DNA of 64,000 nucleotides from an uncultured Calothrix sp. GTDB lineage: Bacteria; Cyanobacteriota; Cyanobacteriia; Cyanobacteriales; Nostocaceae. The stretch spans positions 1 to 64,000 of the forward strand of contig CALJJQ010000014.1 of the NCBI GenBank assembly GCA_937973965.1, written 5' to 3'. Position 1 is the first letter of the stretch. Every line of letters starts with the position of its first letter. Below the pieces are notes generated by a model. The model made no database searches. It was given only the letters and a program-made list of their open reading frames with translations, and was not told where the DNA came from. Made by a program: the position numbers and the translations under genes. Positions 8,736-17,709 of this stretch are shown here, one piece after another.

Positions 8736-11426
8736 GTGAACAACCCTGCATTCTCGAACGATGTTGACCCGAATATTATATTTCCGTTTGCGCTCGACCA
8801 ATTTCAGCTAGATGCGATCGCTTCCCTGAATGCTGGACGGTCGGTAGTTGTCTGTGCGCCTACTGGGTCAGGTAAAACTTTAATCGGTGAATATGCCATC
8901 TACCGCGCCCTTGCACGGGGTAAGAGGGTTTTTTATACAACTCCTTTAAAGGCTCTGTCTAATCAAAAATTGCGCGATTTCCGTGAGAAATTCGGCTTTG
9001 ATAGCGTCGGATTGTTAACTGGTGATGTCTCAGTTAATCGGGATGCACCCATAGTGGTGATGACCACGGAAATATTTCGTAATATGCTGTACGGTACACC
9101 CATCGGTCAGGTGGGTATTTCCTTGGTGGATGTGGAAGCAGTGGTGTTGGATGAGTGCCACTACATGAATGATCGACAACGGGGAACGGTTTGGGAGGAA
9201 TCAATTATTTACTGTCCCCACTCGATTCAACTTGTGGCTTTATCCGCTACCGTTGCCAATAGCGACCAATTAACTGATTGGCTCAATTACGTTCATGGTC
9301 CAACTGACCTAATTTATTCCGATTTTCGCCCCGTTCCCCTAGAGTTTTACTTTGGCAATCCCAAAGGGTTGTTTCCTCTGTTAAACGAATCAAAAACCAA
9401 AATTAACCCCCGTCTGATTCAGAAACGCAACAAACGTCGCGGAGACAACAATAAGGGTCGTTCACCCCGTCCCGAAGCTCCTAGTATTGCCTTTACGGTT
9501 GACCAACTGTATCAACGGGACATGTTACCAGCGATTTTCTTTATTTTTAGTCGCAAGGGTTGCGATAAAGCCGTCGAAGAAATTGGTGATATTTGGTTGG
9601 TGAATAACGAGGAGTCACAAATTTTACGCCGACAAATCGATGAATTTCTCGCTCGGAATCCGGATGCAGGTAGGGCTGGGCAAATTGCGCCTTTGTATCG
9701 AGGGATAGCAGCTCACCATGCGGGAATTTTACCCGCTTGGAAAGTGTTGGTGGAGGAACTATTTCAACAGGGACTAATTAAAGTTGTTTTTGCCACCGAA
9801 ACCTTAGCTGCCGGGATTAATATGCCAGCCCGGACAACGGTTATATCCAGTTTATCGAAACGAACCGATACTGGACATCGCTTGTTGAATGCGTCTGAAT
9901 TTTTACAAATGGCCGGTAGAGCTGGACGCAGGGGTATGGATCAACAGGGCCATGTGGTGACATTACAAACACCCTTTGAGGGAGCCAAAGAAGCCGCCTA
10001 CCTAGCCACATCCAAAGCCGACCCCTTAGTTAGTCAGTTTACACCCAGCTATGGGATGGTGTTAAACTTGCTGCAAACCCATTCCCTAGATGAAGCCAAG
10101 GCATTAGTAGAACGTAGTTTTGGTCAGTACATTGCCAACCTCCACCTCCGTCCCCAACTGGAGTATATCCGTGAATTGGAACGGCAATTAGGGGAATTAG
10201 AAACCCAAATCGCCACCATCGAAGAAGCGGAAATAGCCAGCTACGAAAAATTGCGTCAACGGATGAAAGTAGAACGGCAGTTGTTGAAAACACTTCAAGA
10301 ACAAGCTGTTCAAGTCCGCCAAGCAGATATTAGTATGTTGCTGCAATTTGCGGTATCGGGAACGATTTTGAGTTTGAAGGGTAAAAATATTACCGTCACC
10401 AACCCAGTTACTGCCGTTTTGATTGGTAAAACCAAAGGTTCGGGAATATCACCCTATTTAATCTGTTTAGGGAATGATAACCGTTGGTACGTAGCCACTA
10501 CAGGTGATGTAGTTGACTTATACGCGGAAATACCCCGCTTAGATATACCCGAAAACCTCCTACCACCGGCTCAAATGCTGCTAAAACCGGGACAATCCAG
10601 ACGGGGAGACATCATTACCAAAGAAATCGCCGCCCAAATTCCCAACACAGACGCGATCGCAAACACACCACCGGAAGTTGTGGAACAATTACATCGAGTC
10701 GCCAAACTACAGGCAGAAATTGAAGCCCATCCTCTCCATCAAAGTGGAAATCCCAGTACCCTATTCAAGCGCAGAAATCGAGCCAACGAACTCATTGAAG
10801 AAATCACCGAATTGCGAGCCAATGTCGAGAAAGAGTCCCAAAGATATTGGGACGAGTTTATGAACTTAATTTCGATTTTACAGTGGTTTGAATGCTTGGA
10901 TGAAAATTTAGTCCCCACCGACCTCGGTCAGATTGCAGCCGCAATTCGCGGAGAAAACGAACTGTGGCTAGGCTTAGTTTTAGCAAGTGGACAACTGGAC
11001 TATCTAGACCCCCAACATCTAGCCGCAGTCGTTGCGGCAATGGTGACAGAAACACCCCGTCCCGACAGTGAGGTCAAATTTCAATTATCAGAAGCAGCTG
11101 ATGCAGCTTGGTCACAACTACGTAATATTCGCCGTTCCGTGTTAAAAGTTCAATATCGACATGGGGTTGCTTTACCCGTAGGCTTAGAAAATCGCTATAT
11201 TAACCTGATTTCCCTCGTAGAACAATGGGCTTTAGGGATGGAATGGACAGAATTATGCGATCGCACTACCCTCGATGAAGGTGATGTCGTCCGCATTCTC
11301 CGACGTACCCTTGATTTACTTTCCCAAATCCCCCATGTTCCCAATTTGAGTGACGCGCTCTACCGTAACGCCTATCGAGCAATGCAGTTAATCGACCGCT
11401 TCCCCATCAATGAAGTTGTTGAGTAA
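8736..11426 (+). CDS. Ski2/Mtr4-like superfamily II RNA helicase
   Basis: A DExH-box helicase of the Ski2-like group, probably acting in RNA processing or decay. Visible motifs: Walker A APTGSGKT (residues 41-48), motif Ia TTPLKALSNQK, motif II DECH (about 137-140), motif III SATVAN, and motif VI QMAGRAGRRG (about 394-403). The C-terminal half holds a helical scaffold and a DSHCT-like region (about 740-890), typical of plant and cyanobacterial homologues of about 890 aa. A GTG start at 8736 places about 20 residues before IFPFALDQFQLDAI; no good ribosome binding site is seen, so the exact start is uncertain. It stands alone on this strand. Confidence 0.88.
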   Translation: MNNPAFSNDVDPNIIFPFALDQFQLDAIASLNAGRSVVVCAPTGSGKTLIGEYAIYRALARGKRVFYTTPLKALSNQKLRDFREKFGFDSVGLLTGDVSVNRDAPIVVMTTEIFRNMLYGTPIGQVGISLVDVEAVVLDECHYMNDRQRGTVWEESIIYCPHSIQLVALSATVANSDQLTDWLNYVHGPTDLIYSDFRPVPLEFYFGNPKGLFPLLNESKTKINPRLIQKRNKRRGDNNKGRSPRPEAPSIAFTVDQLYQRDMLPAIFFIFSRKGCDKAVEEIGDIWLVNNEESQILRRQIDEFLARNPDAGRAGQIAPLYRGIAAHHAGILPAWKVLVEELFQQGLIKVVFATETLAAGINMPARTTVISSLSKRTDTGHRLLNASEFLQMAGRAGRRGMDQQGHVVTLQTPFEGAKEAAYLATSKADPLVSQFTPSYGMVLNLLQTHSLDEAKALVERSFGQYIANLHLRPQLEYIRELERQLGELETQIATIEEAEIASYEKLRQRMKVERQLLKTLQEQAVQVRQADISMLLQFAVSGTILSLKGKNITVTNPVTAVLIGKTKGSGISPYLICLGNDNRWYVATTGDVVDLYAEIPRLDIPENLLPPAQMLLKPGQSRRGDIITKEIAAQIPNTDAIANTPPEVVEQLHRVAKLQAEIEAHPLHQSGNPSTLFKRRNRANELIEEITELRANVEKESQRYWDEFMNLISILQWFECLDENLVPTDLGQIAAAIRGENELWLGLVLASGQLDYLDPQHLAAVVAAMVTETPRPDSEVKFQLSEAADAAWSQLRNIRRSVLKVQYRHGVALPVGLENRYINLISLVEQWALGMEWTELCDRTTLDEGDVVRILRRTLDLLSQIPHVPNLSDALYRNAYRAMQLIDRFPINEVVE

Positions 11427-11789
11427 TCAGATTTTGGATTACTCAGGACTTACGTAACAGGCATATTATTTGAAGTTTGTCGTGAGGAATTTAGTCCTCA
11501 AATTAAGCGGTATACGCGTTGACTACAAACAAAACATCAAGATTTTTGTGACACTTGCGTAATTCTATTCTATATTTGACAAATCATTAGTATCACATAC
11601 ACATTTGTCACAATTATTTTTCAAATTGGTATTAAGATGAGGAGAATAGCATATATGTACTGCCAACCCGAGAAAATATAAAAAACTATTAGTTTTTATT
11701 TTCCCTACACCCTATTCCTTGTTCCCTATTTACAAGCAAGCACGGACAGGGGCAAAGTCAAGAGAAAATTCTCAACTGGAGGTACTGTC
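11427..11789. other. spacer with MITE-like element
   Basis: Positions 11445-11563 form an element starting AGGACTTACGTAA and ending ACTTGCGTAATTC, with a diverged inverted piece at 23378-23461. The rest is AT-rich; GGAGG just before 11790 is the ribosome binding site of the Uma2 gene. Confidence 0.55.
11445..11563. mobile_element. MITE-like element with AGGACTTACG terminus
   Basis: About 119 bp with weak inverted ends (TTACGTAA against TTGCGTAA). The interior (TTTGAGGACTAAAT, GTTTTGTTTGTAGT, TTTTTGTGACA read on the other strand) recurs at 23378-23461 in inverted orientation. No coding capacity. Confidence 0.6.
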
Positions 11790-12551
11790 ATGGTACAGCA
11801 AATCACACCAGAAACCACCGATACAATCATATACCCAGAAAGCGACGGACAGCCAATGGCAGACAATACGGAACAGTTTACATGGATTGTCAAAATTAAA
11901 GAGAATCTAGAAATTCTGTTTGCCAACCAAGCTGATGTTTTTGTCGCTGGAGATTTGTTTTGGTATCCAGTTCAGGGAAATCCGAATATTAAACAAGCTC
12001 CTGACACCCTGGTAGTATTTGGTAGACCGAAAGGAAAACGGGGTTCCTATTTGCAGTGGGAAGAAGATAATATCCCCCCCCAGGTGGTATTTGAAATTTT
12101 ATCCCCTGGTAATACCCTAAAAGAAATGACCAAAAAATTGCAATTTTACGAACGCTATGGGGTGGAAGAATATTATATATATGACCCGGAAAAAAACGAT
12201 TTAAACGGTTTGTTACGCTCTGGAAACAGCTTTGAAGTCATCGAAGAAATCGATGGGTGGGTCAGTCCACGATTAAAAATCCGCTTTCAACTGACAGCCG
12301 ATACCCTAGAAATTTTTTCCGAATCTGGACAAAAGTTTTTAACACCCGTTGAATTAGACCAATTGCGGCAACAGGAGCGTCAACGAGCCGAACAGGAATA
12401 CCAACGAGCAGAACAGGAATACCAACGAGCAGAAACTGAACGACAAGCCAAAGAAGCCGCCTTACAAGAGTTAGCACAACAGCGCGATCGCTATCAAGAG
12501 TTATTAGCGAAGTTACAAGCACAAGATATTTCCACCGATAATCTCAGCTAA
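11790..12551 (+). CDS. Uma2 family (DUF820) putative endonuclease
   Basis: Residues 25-175 are a PD-(D/E)xK-like Uma2 domain, an abundant and poorly understood family in filamentous cyanobacteria. Seen directly: the PDTLVVFG block, PPQVVFEILSPGNT and VEEYYIYDP, carrying the acidic residues expected at the active site. The last 70 residues are a charged coiled coil with a small internal repeat (RAEQEYQ repeated, then RAETERQ). A good GGAGG sits seven bases before the ATG at 11790. The next gene begins two bases after its stop, suggesting translational coupling. Confidence 0.85.
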   Translation: MVQQITPETTDTIIYPESDGQPMADNTEQFTWIVKIKENLEILFANQADVFVAGDLFWYPVQGNPNIKQAPDTLVVFGRPKGKRGSYLQWEEDNIPPQVVFEILSPGNTLKEMTKKLQFYERYGVEEYYIYDPEKNDLNGLLRSGNSFEVIEEIDGWVSPRLKIRFQLTADTLEIFSESGQKFLTPVELDQLRQQERQRAEQEYQRAEQEYQRAETERQAKEAALQELAQQRDRYQELLAKLQAQDISTDNLS

Positions 12552-12553
12552 AA

Positions 12554-13525
12554 TTGTTACTTATCCAGCCCATCAACCATCCCAGTGCTACCCAGTATCA
12601 CGTTGAATTATTCGTGTTGCGACTCGATTTAATTCATCCCCTAGTCAGTGGCAACAAATGGTTCAAACTCAAATACAATTTACAAACAGCAATTAGCCAA
12701 AATTGTCCCCAGAATTCATCAATCAACCTAGATTTAAATCATCCCCAAACCTATCCCCACTTTCGCGGCAAAATCCTCACCTTTGGTGGAGCTTACTCAA
12801 ATCATATCTACGCCACCGCAGCCGCAGGAAAATTATTTCACCTCCCCACTATTGGTATTATTCGTGGGGAAGAACATTTACCCTTAAATCCCACCTTGGA
12901 TTTTGCCCAAAGTCAGGGAATGCAGCTAGTGTATGTCAGTAGGGAAATATACAAACAAAAACACACCCCAGCCTTTCACCAGGAATTAACAGCCAAATTT
13001 GGTGATATTTTTATCATTCCGGAAGGGGGTTGTAATATAGATGGAATACGAGGCTGTACAGAAATATTGGCAAAAATCAAGACAGAAACAGCAGAGCAAT
13101 TTGATATCATTTGTCTAGCCTGTGGCACAGCCACCACATTAGTCGGGATTACCCTGTCAACCGCCAAAAATCAACAAGTAATCGGATTTCCCGTTCTCAA
13201 AGGAGGGGAATATTTAAAATTCGCAATCAACGACTTACTTCATCAATACTTAGCCAGTAATTTACCCGTACCCGGCGATAAAAGTCTAAATTGGCAATTA
13301 GTTTGTGATTACCACTTTGGTGGCTATGGCAAAATCAATCAGGAATTATTACATTTTCAAAAAGAATTTGCCCAAACCCAGGGAATAACACTAGATTACA
13401 TTTACACAGCAAAAATGTTTTACGGTGTCATCGACTTAATTAAACAAGGCTATTTCCGCCATTGTCGCCTCCTTTTGATTCATACTGGAGGAATACAAGG
13501 AAATCAGGGAATAACCTACATGTAA
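12554..13525 (+). CDS. PLP-dependent enzyme, D-cysteine desulfhydrase / ACC deaminase family
   Basis: A fold-type II PLP enzyme of 323 aa. The PLP lysine lies in SGNKWFKLKYN (residues about 32-42), followed by the substrate-binding TFGGAYSNHI motif, the IPEGGCN loop and a Gly-rich phosphate-binding region (CGTATTLVGI); the HTGGIQGNQG end is characteristic. The usual reaction is beta- or ring-cleaving deamination giving a 2-oxo acid and ammonia; the substrate cannot be read from sequence. The proposed start is TTG at 12554, two bases after the Uma2 stop, without its own ribosome binding site, so it is probably read by coupling. No in-frame ATG lies nearby that preserves the N-terminal strand. 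Confidence 0.8.
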   Translation: MLLIQPINHPSATQYHVELFVLRLDLIHPLVSGNKWFKLKYNLQTAISQNCPQNSSINLDLNHPQTYPHFRGKILTFGGAYSNHIYATAAAGKLFHLPTIGIIRGEEHLPLNPTLDFAQSQGMQLVYVSREIYKQKHTPAFHQELTAKFGDIFIIPEGGCNIDGIRGCTEILAKIKTETAEQFDIICLACGTATTLVGITLSTAKNQQVIGFPVLKGGEYLKFAINDLLHQYLASNLPVPGDKSLNWQLVCDYHFGGYGKINQELLHFQKEFAQTQGITLDYIYTAKMFYGVIDLIKQGYFRHCRLLLIHTGGIQGNQGITYM

Positions 13526-13584
13526 TGTTTACACCATAACCCATGAAAGTGTTTTTTCTCTTACTACCGCACTCCCAACTCTCT

Positions 13585-13757
13585 AACGGGACTTAAACAT
13601 TTTTGAGGCAAAAATAAGTCTCAAACCCATATAGAGGAAGGAAAATATCCTACAGACTCAAAAATGCCAGATATAGGAATAAACTATCCAAAACAATCTC
13701 AAAGTCTTGCTGTATATACATTTGATTAGTTTTTCTAGCTACTTTTTGTCCAATACC
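13585..13757. mobile_element. MITE-like element, GGGACTTA family, copy 1
   Basis: Begins AACGGGACTTAAA and matches the reverse complement of 35550-35731 over about 170 bp, including CAAACCCATA, GGAAGGAAAATA, CTCAAAAATGC and AAAGTCTTGCTGT. No ORF. Confidence 0.7.
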
Positions 13758-13784
13758 ACGTGGCGTAAATACGCCTACCTTTTC

Positions 13785-13885
13785 CCTCACACCCATGCGG
13801 AGCGTGGGTTTTCCTCGCACCCATGCAGAGCATGGGTGCGGAACTTACGAGGTTCCGACCTCGTGAATGAAGGCAGTAAGTAGCC
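13785..13885. repeat. tandem hairpins, ACCCATGC family
   Basis: Two hairpins with arms ACCCATGC and GC(A/G)TGGGT, then a third (ACGAGGT/ACCTCGT), followed by GAATGAAGGCAG. The same arrangement with compensating base changes recurs at 41014-41070. Confidence 0.6.
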
Positions 13886-14248
13886 CTCGCTGACTGAGTG
13901 ACCACGCAGAGCGCAGAGCATAGTCACTAGATAAAAGTTATGACTAAATTAATACTCGGTTTATTTCCGCCAACCTGTACTAGTACCATTTCACTCAAAT
14001 GCTGATACATTTTCTTCCCCTGTTCCCCGTCAGGTCTCAACTCCCAAGTAAAACGCGATAAGTCCCACTAATCACTTTCAAATCACTCTCCTATGCGCTG
14101 GGACAAACTAGTAATTTTGAGGAGTTCCTAGTAGTGACTTGAGCCACAAAAAAGCTTTAAGATGAAGGCGCTATACCAGCAGGGTTGTCTTAAACTAGCG
14201 CAACTACGTGCCTTTTTTCATTCATCCAAATTCATGCAATGAACCACA

Positions 14249-14310
14249 ATCCATAGACGCACGTAGTGCGGATCGACCGAAGAATAATCCAAAATCTAAA
14301 ATCTAAAATT
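14249..14310 (+). repeat. leader element upstream of the Mla-type ATPase gene
   Basis: AATCCATAGACGCACGTAG, a short palindrome, CGACCGAAGAATAATCC and AAATCTA heptamers. It precedes the duplicated start region by about 25 bases. Confidence 0.75.
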
Positions 14311-14331
14311 AGATAATTTTCCCCACCAAAC

Positions 14332-14419
14332 TGATTATGAATGAAGCCAACAAAGTACCCATTATCGAACTTAAATGATTATGAATGAAACCAACAAAGT
14401 ACCCATTATCGAACTTAAA
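14332..14419 (+). repeat. 44-bp tandem duplication of the start of the ATPase gene
   Basis: Positions 14332-14375 and 14376-14419 are identical except for one base (GCC versus ACC). The unit carries TGATT, an ATG and twelve more codons. Since 44 is not a multiple of three, the first copy cannot be read in frame into the second. Confidence 0.95.
14337..14378 (+). CDS. duplicated 13-codon upstream ORF (MNEANKVPIIELK)
   Basis: The first duplication copy opens with ATG and encodes thirteen residues identical to the N-terminus of the ATPase except Ala for Thr, then stops at TGA. The TGA overlaps the ATG at 14375 (ATGA), a geometry that favours re-initiation. Whether the peptide is made is unknown. 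Confidence 0.4.
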   Translation: MNEANKVPIIELK

Positions 14420-15175
14420 GGAATTTCCAAATCATTTGGTCGGAATTTGGTGCTGGATAATATCGATTTGACCATCTATAAGGGTGATGCACTTTGCATT
14501 ATTGGTCCTAGTGGAACGGGAAAATCAACCATACTCAGGATTATTGCTGGATTAATTGCACCAGATGCAGGGGAAATTTATATTGCTGGGAAAAAACGTC
14601 AGGGATTAATTGAAGATGCTAACGACCCGATTGTGATTGGGATGGTGTTCCAACAAGCAGCTTTATTTGATTCCCTTACAGTCGATGAAAATGTGGGATT
14701 TTTGCTGTACCAGAAATCGAAGTTAACCCGTCAGCGAATTCGTGATTTAGTGAATCAACGCTTAGAAATGGTCGGTTTAGGGGGAACTGGTGATAGATAT
14801 CCCTCCGAACTCTCCGGGGGGATGCGTAAAAGGGTAAGTTTTGCCAGAGCAATTATGTACAACCCAGAAGATATCCAATCCCATCCCCAGGTTTTGCTCT
14901 ATGATGAACCTACGGCGGGACTAGACCCAATTGCATCAACCGTAATTGAAGATTTGATTCGCCAACTACATCGTTTAGAAGGAATTTGTAATACATATGC
15001 AATTGTGACACACCAAGACAGCACGATTCGCCGTACAGCTGATAGACTGGTGTTCTTGTATGAGGGTAAAGTGCAATGGCAAGGTTATATTGATGAAATC
15101 GATCAAACCGACAATCAAGTGATTCGTCAGTTTATGAGCGGTAGTACAGAAGGACCGATTCGTGTAGTTGGATAG
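14375..15175 (+). CDS. Mla/TGD-type lipid transporter ATPase (MlaF-like)
   Basis: ABC ATPase of the MlaF/Ttg2A/TGD3 group that powers MCE-type lipid transport between the membranes. Seen: Walker A GPSGTGKST (about 38-46), Q-loop VFQQAALFDSLTV, signature LSGGMRKRVSFARA (about 146-159), Walker B VLLYDEPTAGLDP, H-loop VTHQ. Length 266 fits. The start may be 14375 (MIMNETNK) or the ATG at 14381 that corresponds to the duplicated copy; neither has a ribosome binding site. The MCE protein follows 107 bases downstream; no MlaE-type permease is in the window, so it must be encoded elsewhere. Confidence 0.9.
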   Translation: MIMNETNKVPIIELKGISKSFGRNLVLDNIDLTIYKGDALCIIGPSGTGKSTILRIIAGLIAPDAGEIYIAGKKRQGLIEDANDPIVIGMVFQQAALFDSLTVDENVGFLLYQKSKLTRQRIRDLVNQRLEMVGLGGTGDRYPSELSGGMRKRVSFARAIMYNPEDIQSHPQVLLYDEPTAGLDPIASTVIEDLIRQLHRLEGICNTYAIVTHQDSTIRRTADRLVFLYEGKVQWQGYIDEIDQTDNQVIRQFMSGSTEGPIRVVG

Positions 15176-15282
15176 GAATTTGGCTTGGCTGATTGGGAAT
15201 TGGATTTTAGATGGAATCGCTTGACAACAAATCTAAAATCTCAAATCTAAAATCTCAAATCCGAATAAGAGGTTAGTTAACA

Positions 15283-16731
15283 ATGCGAGGAACTTCGCGG
15301 ACAATTCGAGAAGGTAGTGTGGGACTATTAGTGCTGGCTGGATTAGGTATAGCTGGTATGATTATGCTGTGGCTGAATCGTTTTACCGTTAATCGCCAAT
15401 CCTACAGAATTATTGCCGAATTTGATAACGTGGGTGGAATGCAAAAAGGCGCTCCCGTTCGTTACCGTGGTGTGAAGGTGGGTAATATTACCGCAATCCG
15501 GACTAATGCGAATGGGGTTGAGGTGGAATTGGAAATTGAGCAACCTGACTTGGTGATTCCCCGTGACGTGAAAATTGAAGCTAACCAATCGGGGTTAATT
15601 AGTGAGGGTGTGGTGGATATTTTACCTAGAAAACCAGACGTGAGAATTGCTATCCAGGAAGCAGGTAATCCCACTGATAGTACCTGTAACGAGAAAATTA
15701 TTTTGTGTACAAATGCACGTTTACGGGGACAAATTGGTGTCAGCATGGATGAGGTATTACGTACCACATCCGATTTTGCCGCAGCCTATAGTAATCAGCA
15801 ATTTTATGAGAATGTGAATAACCTAGTTAAACAAAGTGCGATCGCGGCTACGAATGTGGCAGAACTCAGTCGCAACCTCAGTTCCCTCAGCCGCAATGCC
15901 CAATCCCAACTTAACAGTTTTTCTGCTAATACCCAATCCCAACTCGATAGTTTTTCCCAAACTGCTAAAACTGTCGGACAAACAGCCGAAAAACTCGGTG
16001 ATTCCACAGTTAGATTAAGCACCACTGCCAATCAAACCCTCAACCAATTCGGTGCAACCGCTAACGAAATCCGTGCCACTTCTTCACAAGTAAGTAAACT
16101 TGTCAATAATTTGGATGGTTTGGTCGCAAGTAACCGCTCCACCCTCGTCTCCACATTAAATAATCTCGCAGCCAGCAGCAAACAGCTACAAGTAACTTTA
16201 ACATCCCTATCACCCTCTTTGAATCGGTTAACCCAGGGTGAACTGGTACAAAATTTAGAAACCCTGACCGCAAACGCAGCTGAAGCGTCAGCAAATTTAC
16301 GAAATGCCAGTCAATCCCTCACCGACCCGAAAAACACCCTACTTCTACAACAAACCCTGGATTCTGCCCGATTAACCTTTGAAAATACTCAAAAAATTAC
16401 TGCTGATTTAGATGAATTAACCGGAGACCCCAAATTCCGTCAGAACCTACGTCAATTAGTTAACGGTCTGAGTGGTTTGGTTTCCTCCACCCAACAAATT
16501 GAGCAGCAAGTGCAATTAGCCCAATCCCTGGAAACAATTAAATTGGGTAGTAAACCCCTCAGTTCCACAACTTTTCAACTGAGTACCAATCAAGCTCCCA
16601 CAACCCATCAAGTTGATTTACAACGCCAACAAACTATCAACCGTCTCACCCAAATCCTGAAGCAAAAGGATAAATCAGCCCAGTTGGTTTCCGAGGAAGA
16701 TGTTAAAGATGCAAAATATAAAGGGAAATAG
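15283..16731 (+). CDS. MCE-domain lipid-binding protein (MlaD/TGD2-like)
   Basis: One N-terminal membrane helix (about residues 13-31), then the MCE domain (about 40-120, with VGGMQKGAPVRYRGVKVGNI), followed by a long helical, Ser/Asn/Gln-rich region. In the middle this carries imperfect repeats (SLSRNAQSQLNSFSANTQSQ and relatives) typical of the pore-forming helical tail of periplasm-spanning MCE proteins. Length (482 aa) fits cyanobacterial MlaD-like proteins. It lies downstream of the ATPase gene on the same strand, so they probably form one operon and supply the substrate-binding and motor parts of one importer. The spacer contains AAATCT(C/A)A heptamers. Confidence 0.9.
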   Translation: MRGTSRTIREGSVGLLVLAGLGIAGMIMLWLNRFTVNRQSYRIIAEFDNVGGMQKGAPVRYRGVKVGNITAIRTNANGVEVELEIEQPDLVIPRDVKIEANQSGLISEGVVDILPRKPDVRIAIQEAGNPTDSTCNEKIILCTNARLRGQIGVSMDEVLRTTSDFAAAYSNQQFYENVNNLVKQSAIAATNVAELSRNLSSLSRNAQSQLNSFSANTQSQLDSFSQTAKTVGQTAEKLGDSTVRLSTTANQTLNQFGATANEIRATSSQVSKLVNNLDGLVASNRSTLVSTLNNLAASSKQLQVTLTSLSPSLNRLTQGELVQNLETLTANAAEASANLRNASQSLTDPKNTLLLQQTLDSARLTFENTQKITADLDELTGDPKFRQNLRQLVNGLSGLVSSTQQIEQQVQLAQSLETIKLGSKPLSSTTFQLSTNQAPTTHQVDLQRQQTINRLTQILKQKDKSAQLVSEEDVKDAKYKGK

Positions 16732-16796
16732 TAAATTTGTCAATATCCGTATCCTATCGTTATTGATGGTCTAATGAGAAAAATACTAAAGACTAA

Positions 16797-16820
16797 AGAC
16801 GCGATATATCCCGTCTCTAC
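16797..16820. repeat. dispersed hairpin repeat (AGACGCGATATATC type)
   Basis: An imperfect hairpin, AGACGCGATA followed by TATCCCGTCT and CTAC. Member of the covarying hairpin family. Confidence 0.6.
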
Positions 16821-16837
16821 GGAATTACGAAATTCAA

Positions 16838-17119
16838 TCAACTCCAATCTTGTTCTTCCTTTTTCCCGCGACTTTCGTAAATTCCCCCTGCTTCATGAAT
16901 CGCGCGGGTTTTGCTAAATAACTCTTCTTCGTTCAATTCCCACATTTCCATGATTTGATCCAACTTCGCTTGAATATCTCGCGCACCGGGAAAGCCTCGA
17001 TAACGGATACGCAAACGAGCTAATTCGGCTAAATTTAGGTCTGTTGGCCCTTCCTGGAATAAACTGGCCACAGTTATACTATCTTGGCTGTATTGGGGAT
17101 GTTGTTGTTCTTTGTTCAT
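16838..17119 (-). CDS. small conserved cyanobacterial protein (DUF3288-like)
   Basis: A soluble 93-residue protein with the block NLAELARLRIRYRGFPGARDIQAKLDQIM, which I recognise from the cyanobacteria-only DUF3288 family (assignment from memory). No signal peptide or membrane helix. I chose the ATG at 17119 because AGGAG lies five bases upstream; a TTG one codon earlier is also possible. It converges with the MCE gene. Function unknown. Confidence 0.7.
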   Translation of the reverse strand: MNKEQQHPQYSQDSITVASLFQEGPTDLNLAELARLRIRYRGFPGARDIQAKLDQIMEMWELNEEELFSKTRAIHEAGGIYESRGKKEEQDWS

Positions 17120-17709
17120 CAAAACTCCTGGGGTTTTGATTCTGGACGAAGTTTAGTATTACAATACAAAATTGATAGTCGTGGCGATGGCAATCTATTA
17201 ATTTTTTTTATTAAAATTAGGACATGTGAACCTTGAGCCTTATCTGAGGATACTTACTGATTCCATGCCACGGTGGTTATTTTGAGCCAATAGGTTAAAA
17301 TTTATCACAGGAAATCTTGGCTACAGAAACTCAACCAGTTTTATTGTAAGTTTAGTATTTAAGATCATTTAGAGTATAGTTCTAAAGTACTATCGTCAGG
17401 AATTGGAAATCGAACCAAGTAAAATCAGCCGATCTCAAGCCCTGAGTCATTTTGATTTTCGTTGGTAAACGAACAAGCAGGAGAAAAATTGAAACTAAAG
17501 CAGTATTTATACTTTAATCCTTGGCGACAAAACTACTCAGTAACCCAGGAGTCGGCAAACACAACTTAGCACATACGGCTCTCACGACTGTCACTAATTG
17601 CTAAATAAAGATACATTGTCATTGATTGTAAAGAAAGTACACAAAACTTTAGCTGAGGAGCGATTCATCTCAGCTAAGGTCAATGCAGCAAGGGAGGCAA
17701 AAGCCCGCT
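17120..17709. other. spacer between divergent genes, clpC leader
   Basis: About 590 bases separate two divergent genes and must hold both promoters; I see no distinctive operator. AGGGAGG at 17691-17697 is the probable ribosome binding site of clpC. Confidence 0.45.

Larger units (their letters stand above)
13526..14248. other. repeat-filled spacer
   Basis: No gene. Contains a MITE-like element (13585-13757), tandem ACCCATGC...GCGTGGGT-type hairpins and a CTCGTGAATGAAGGCAG block (13785-13885) that recurs at 41014-41070, and at about 14129-14246 a diverged relative of the small MITE at 41071-41193. Confidence 0.6.
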
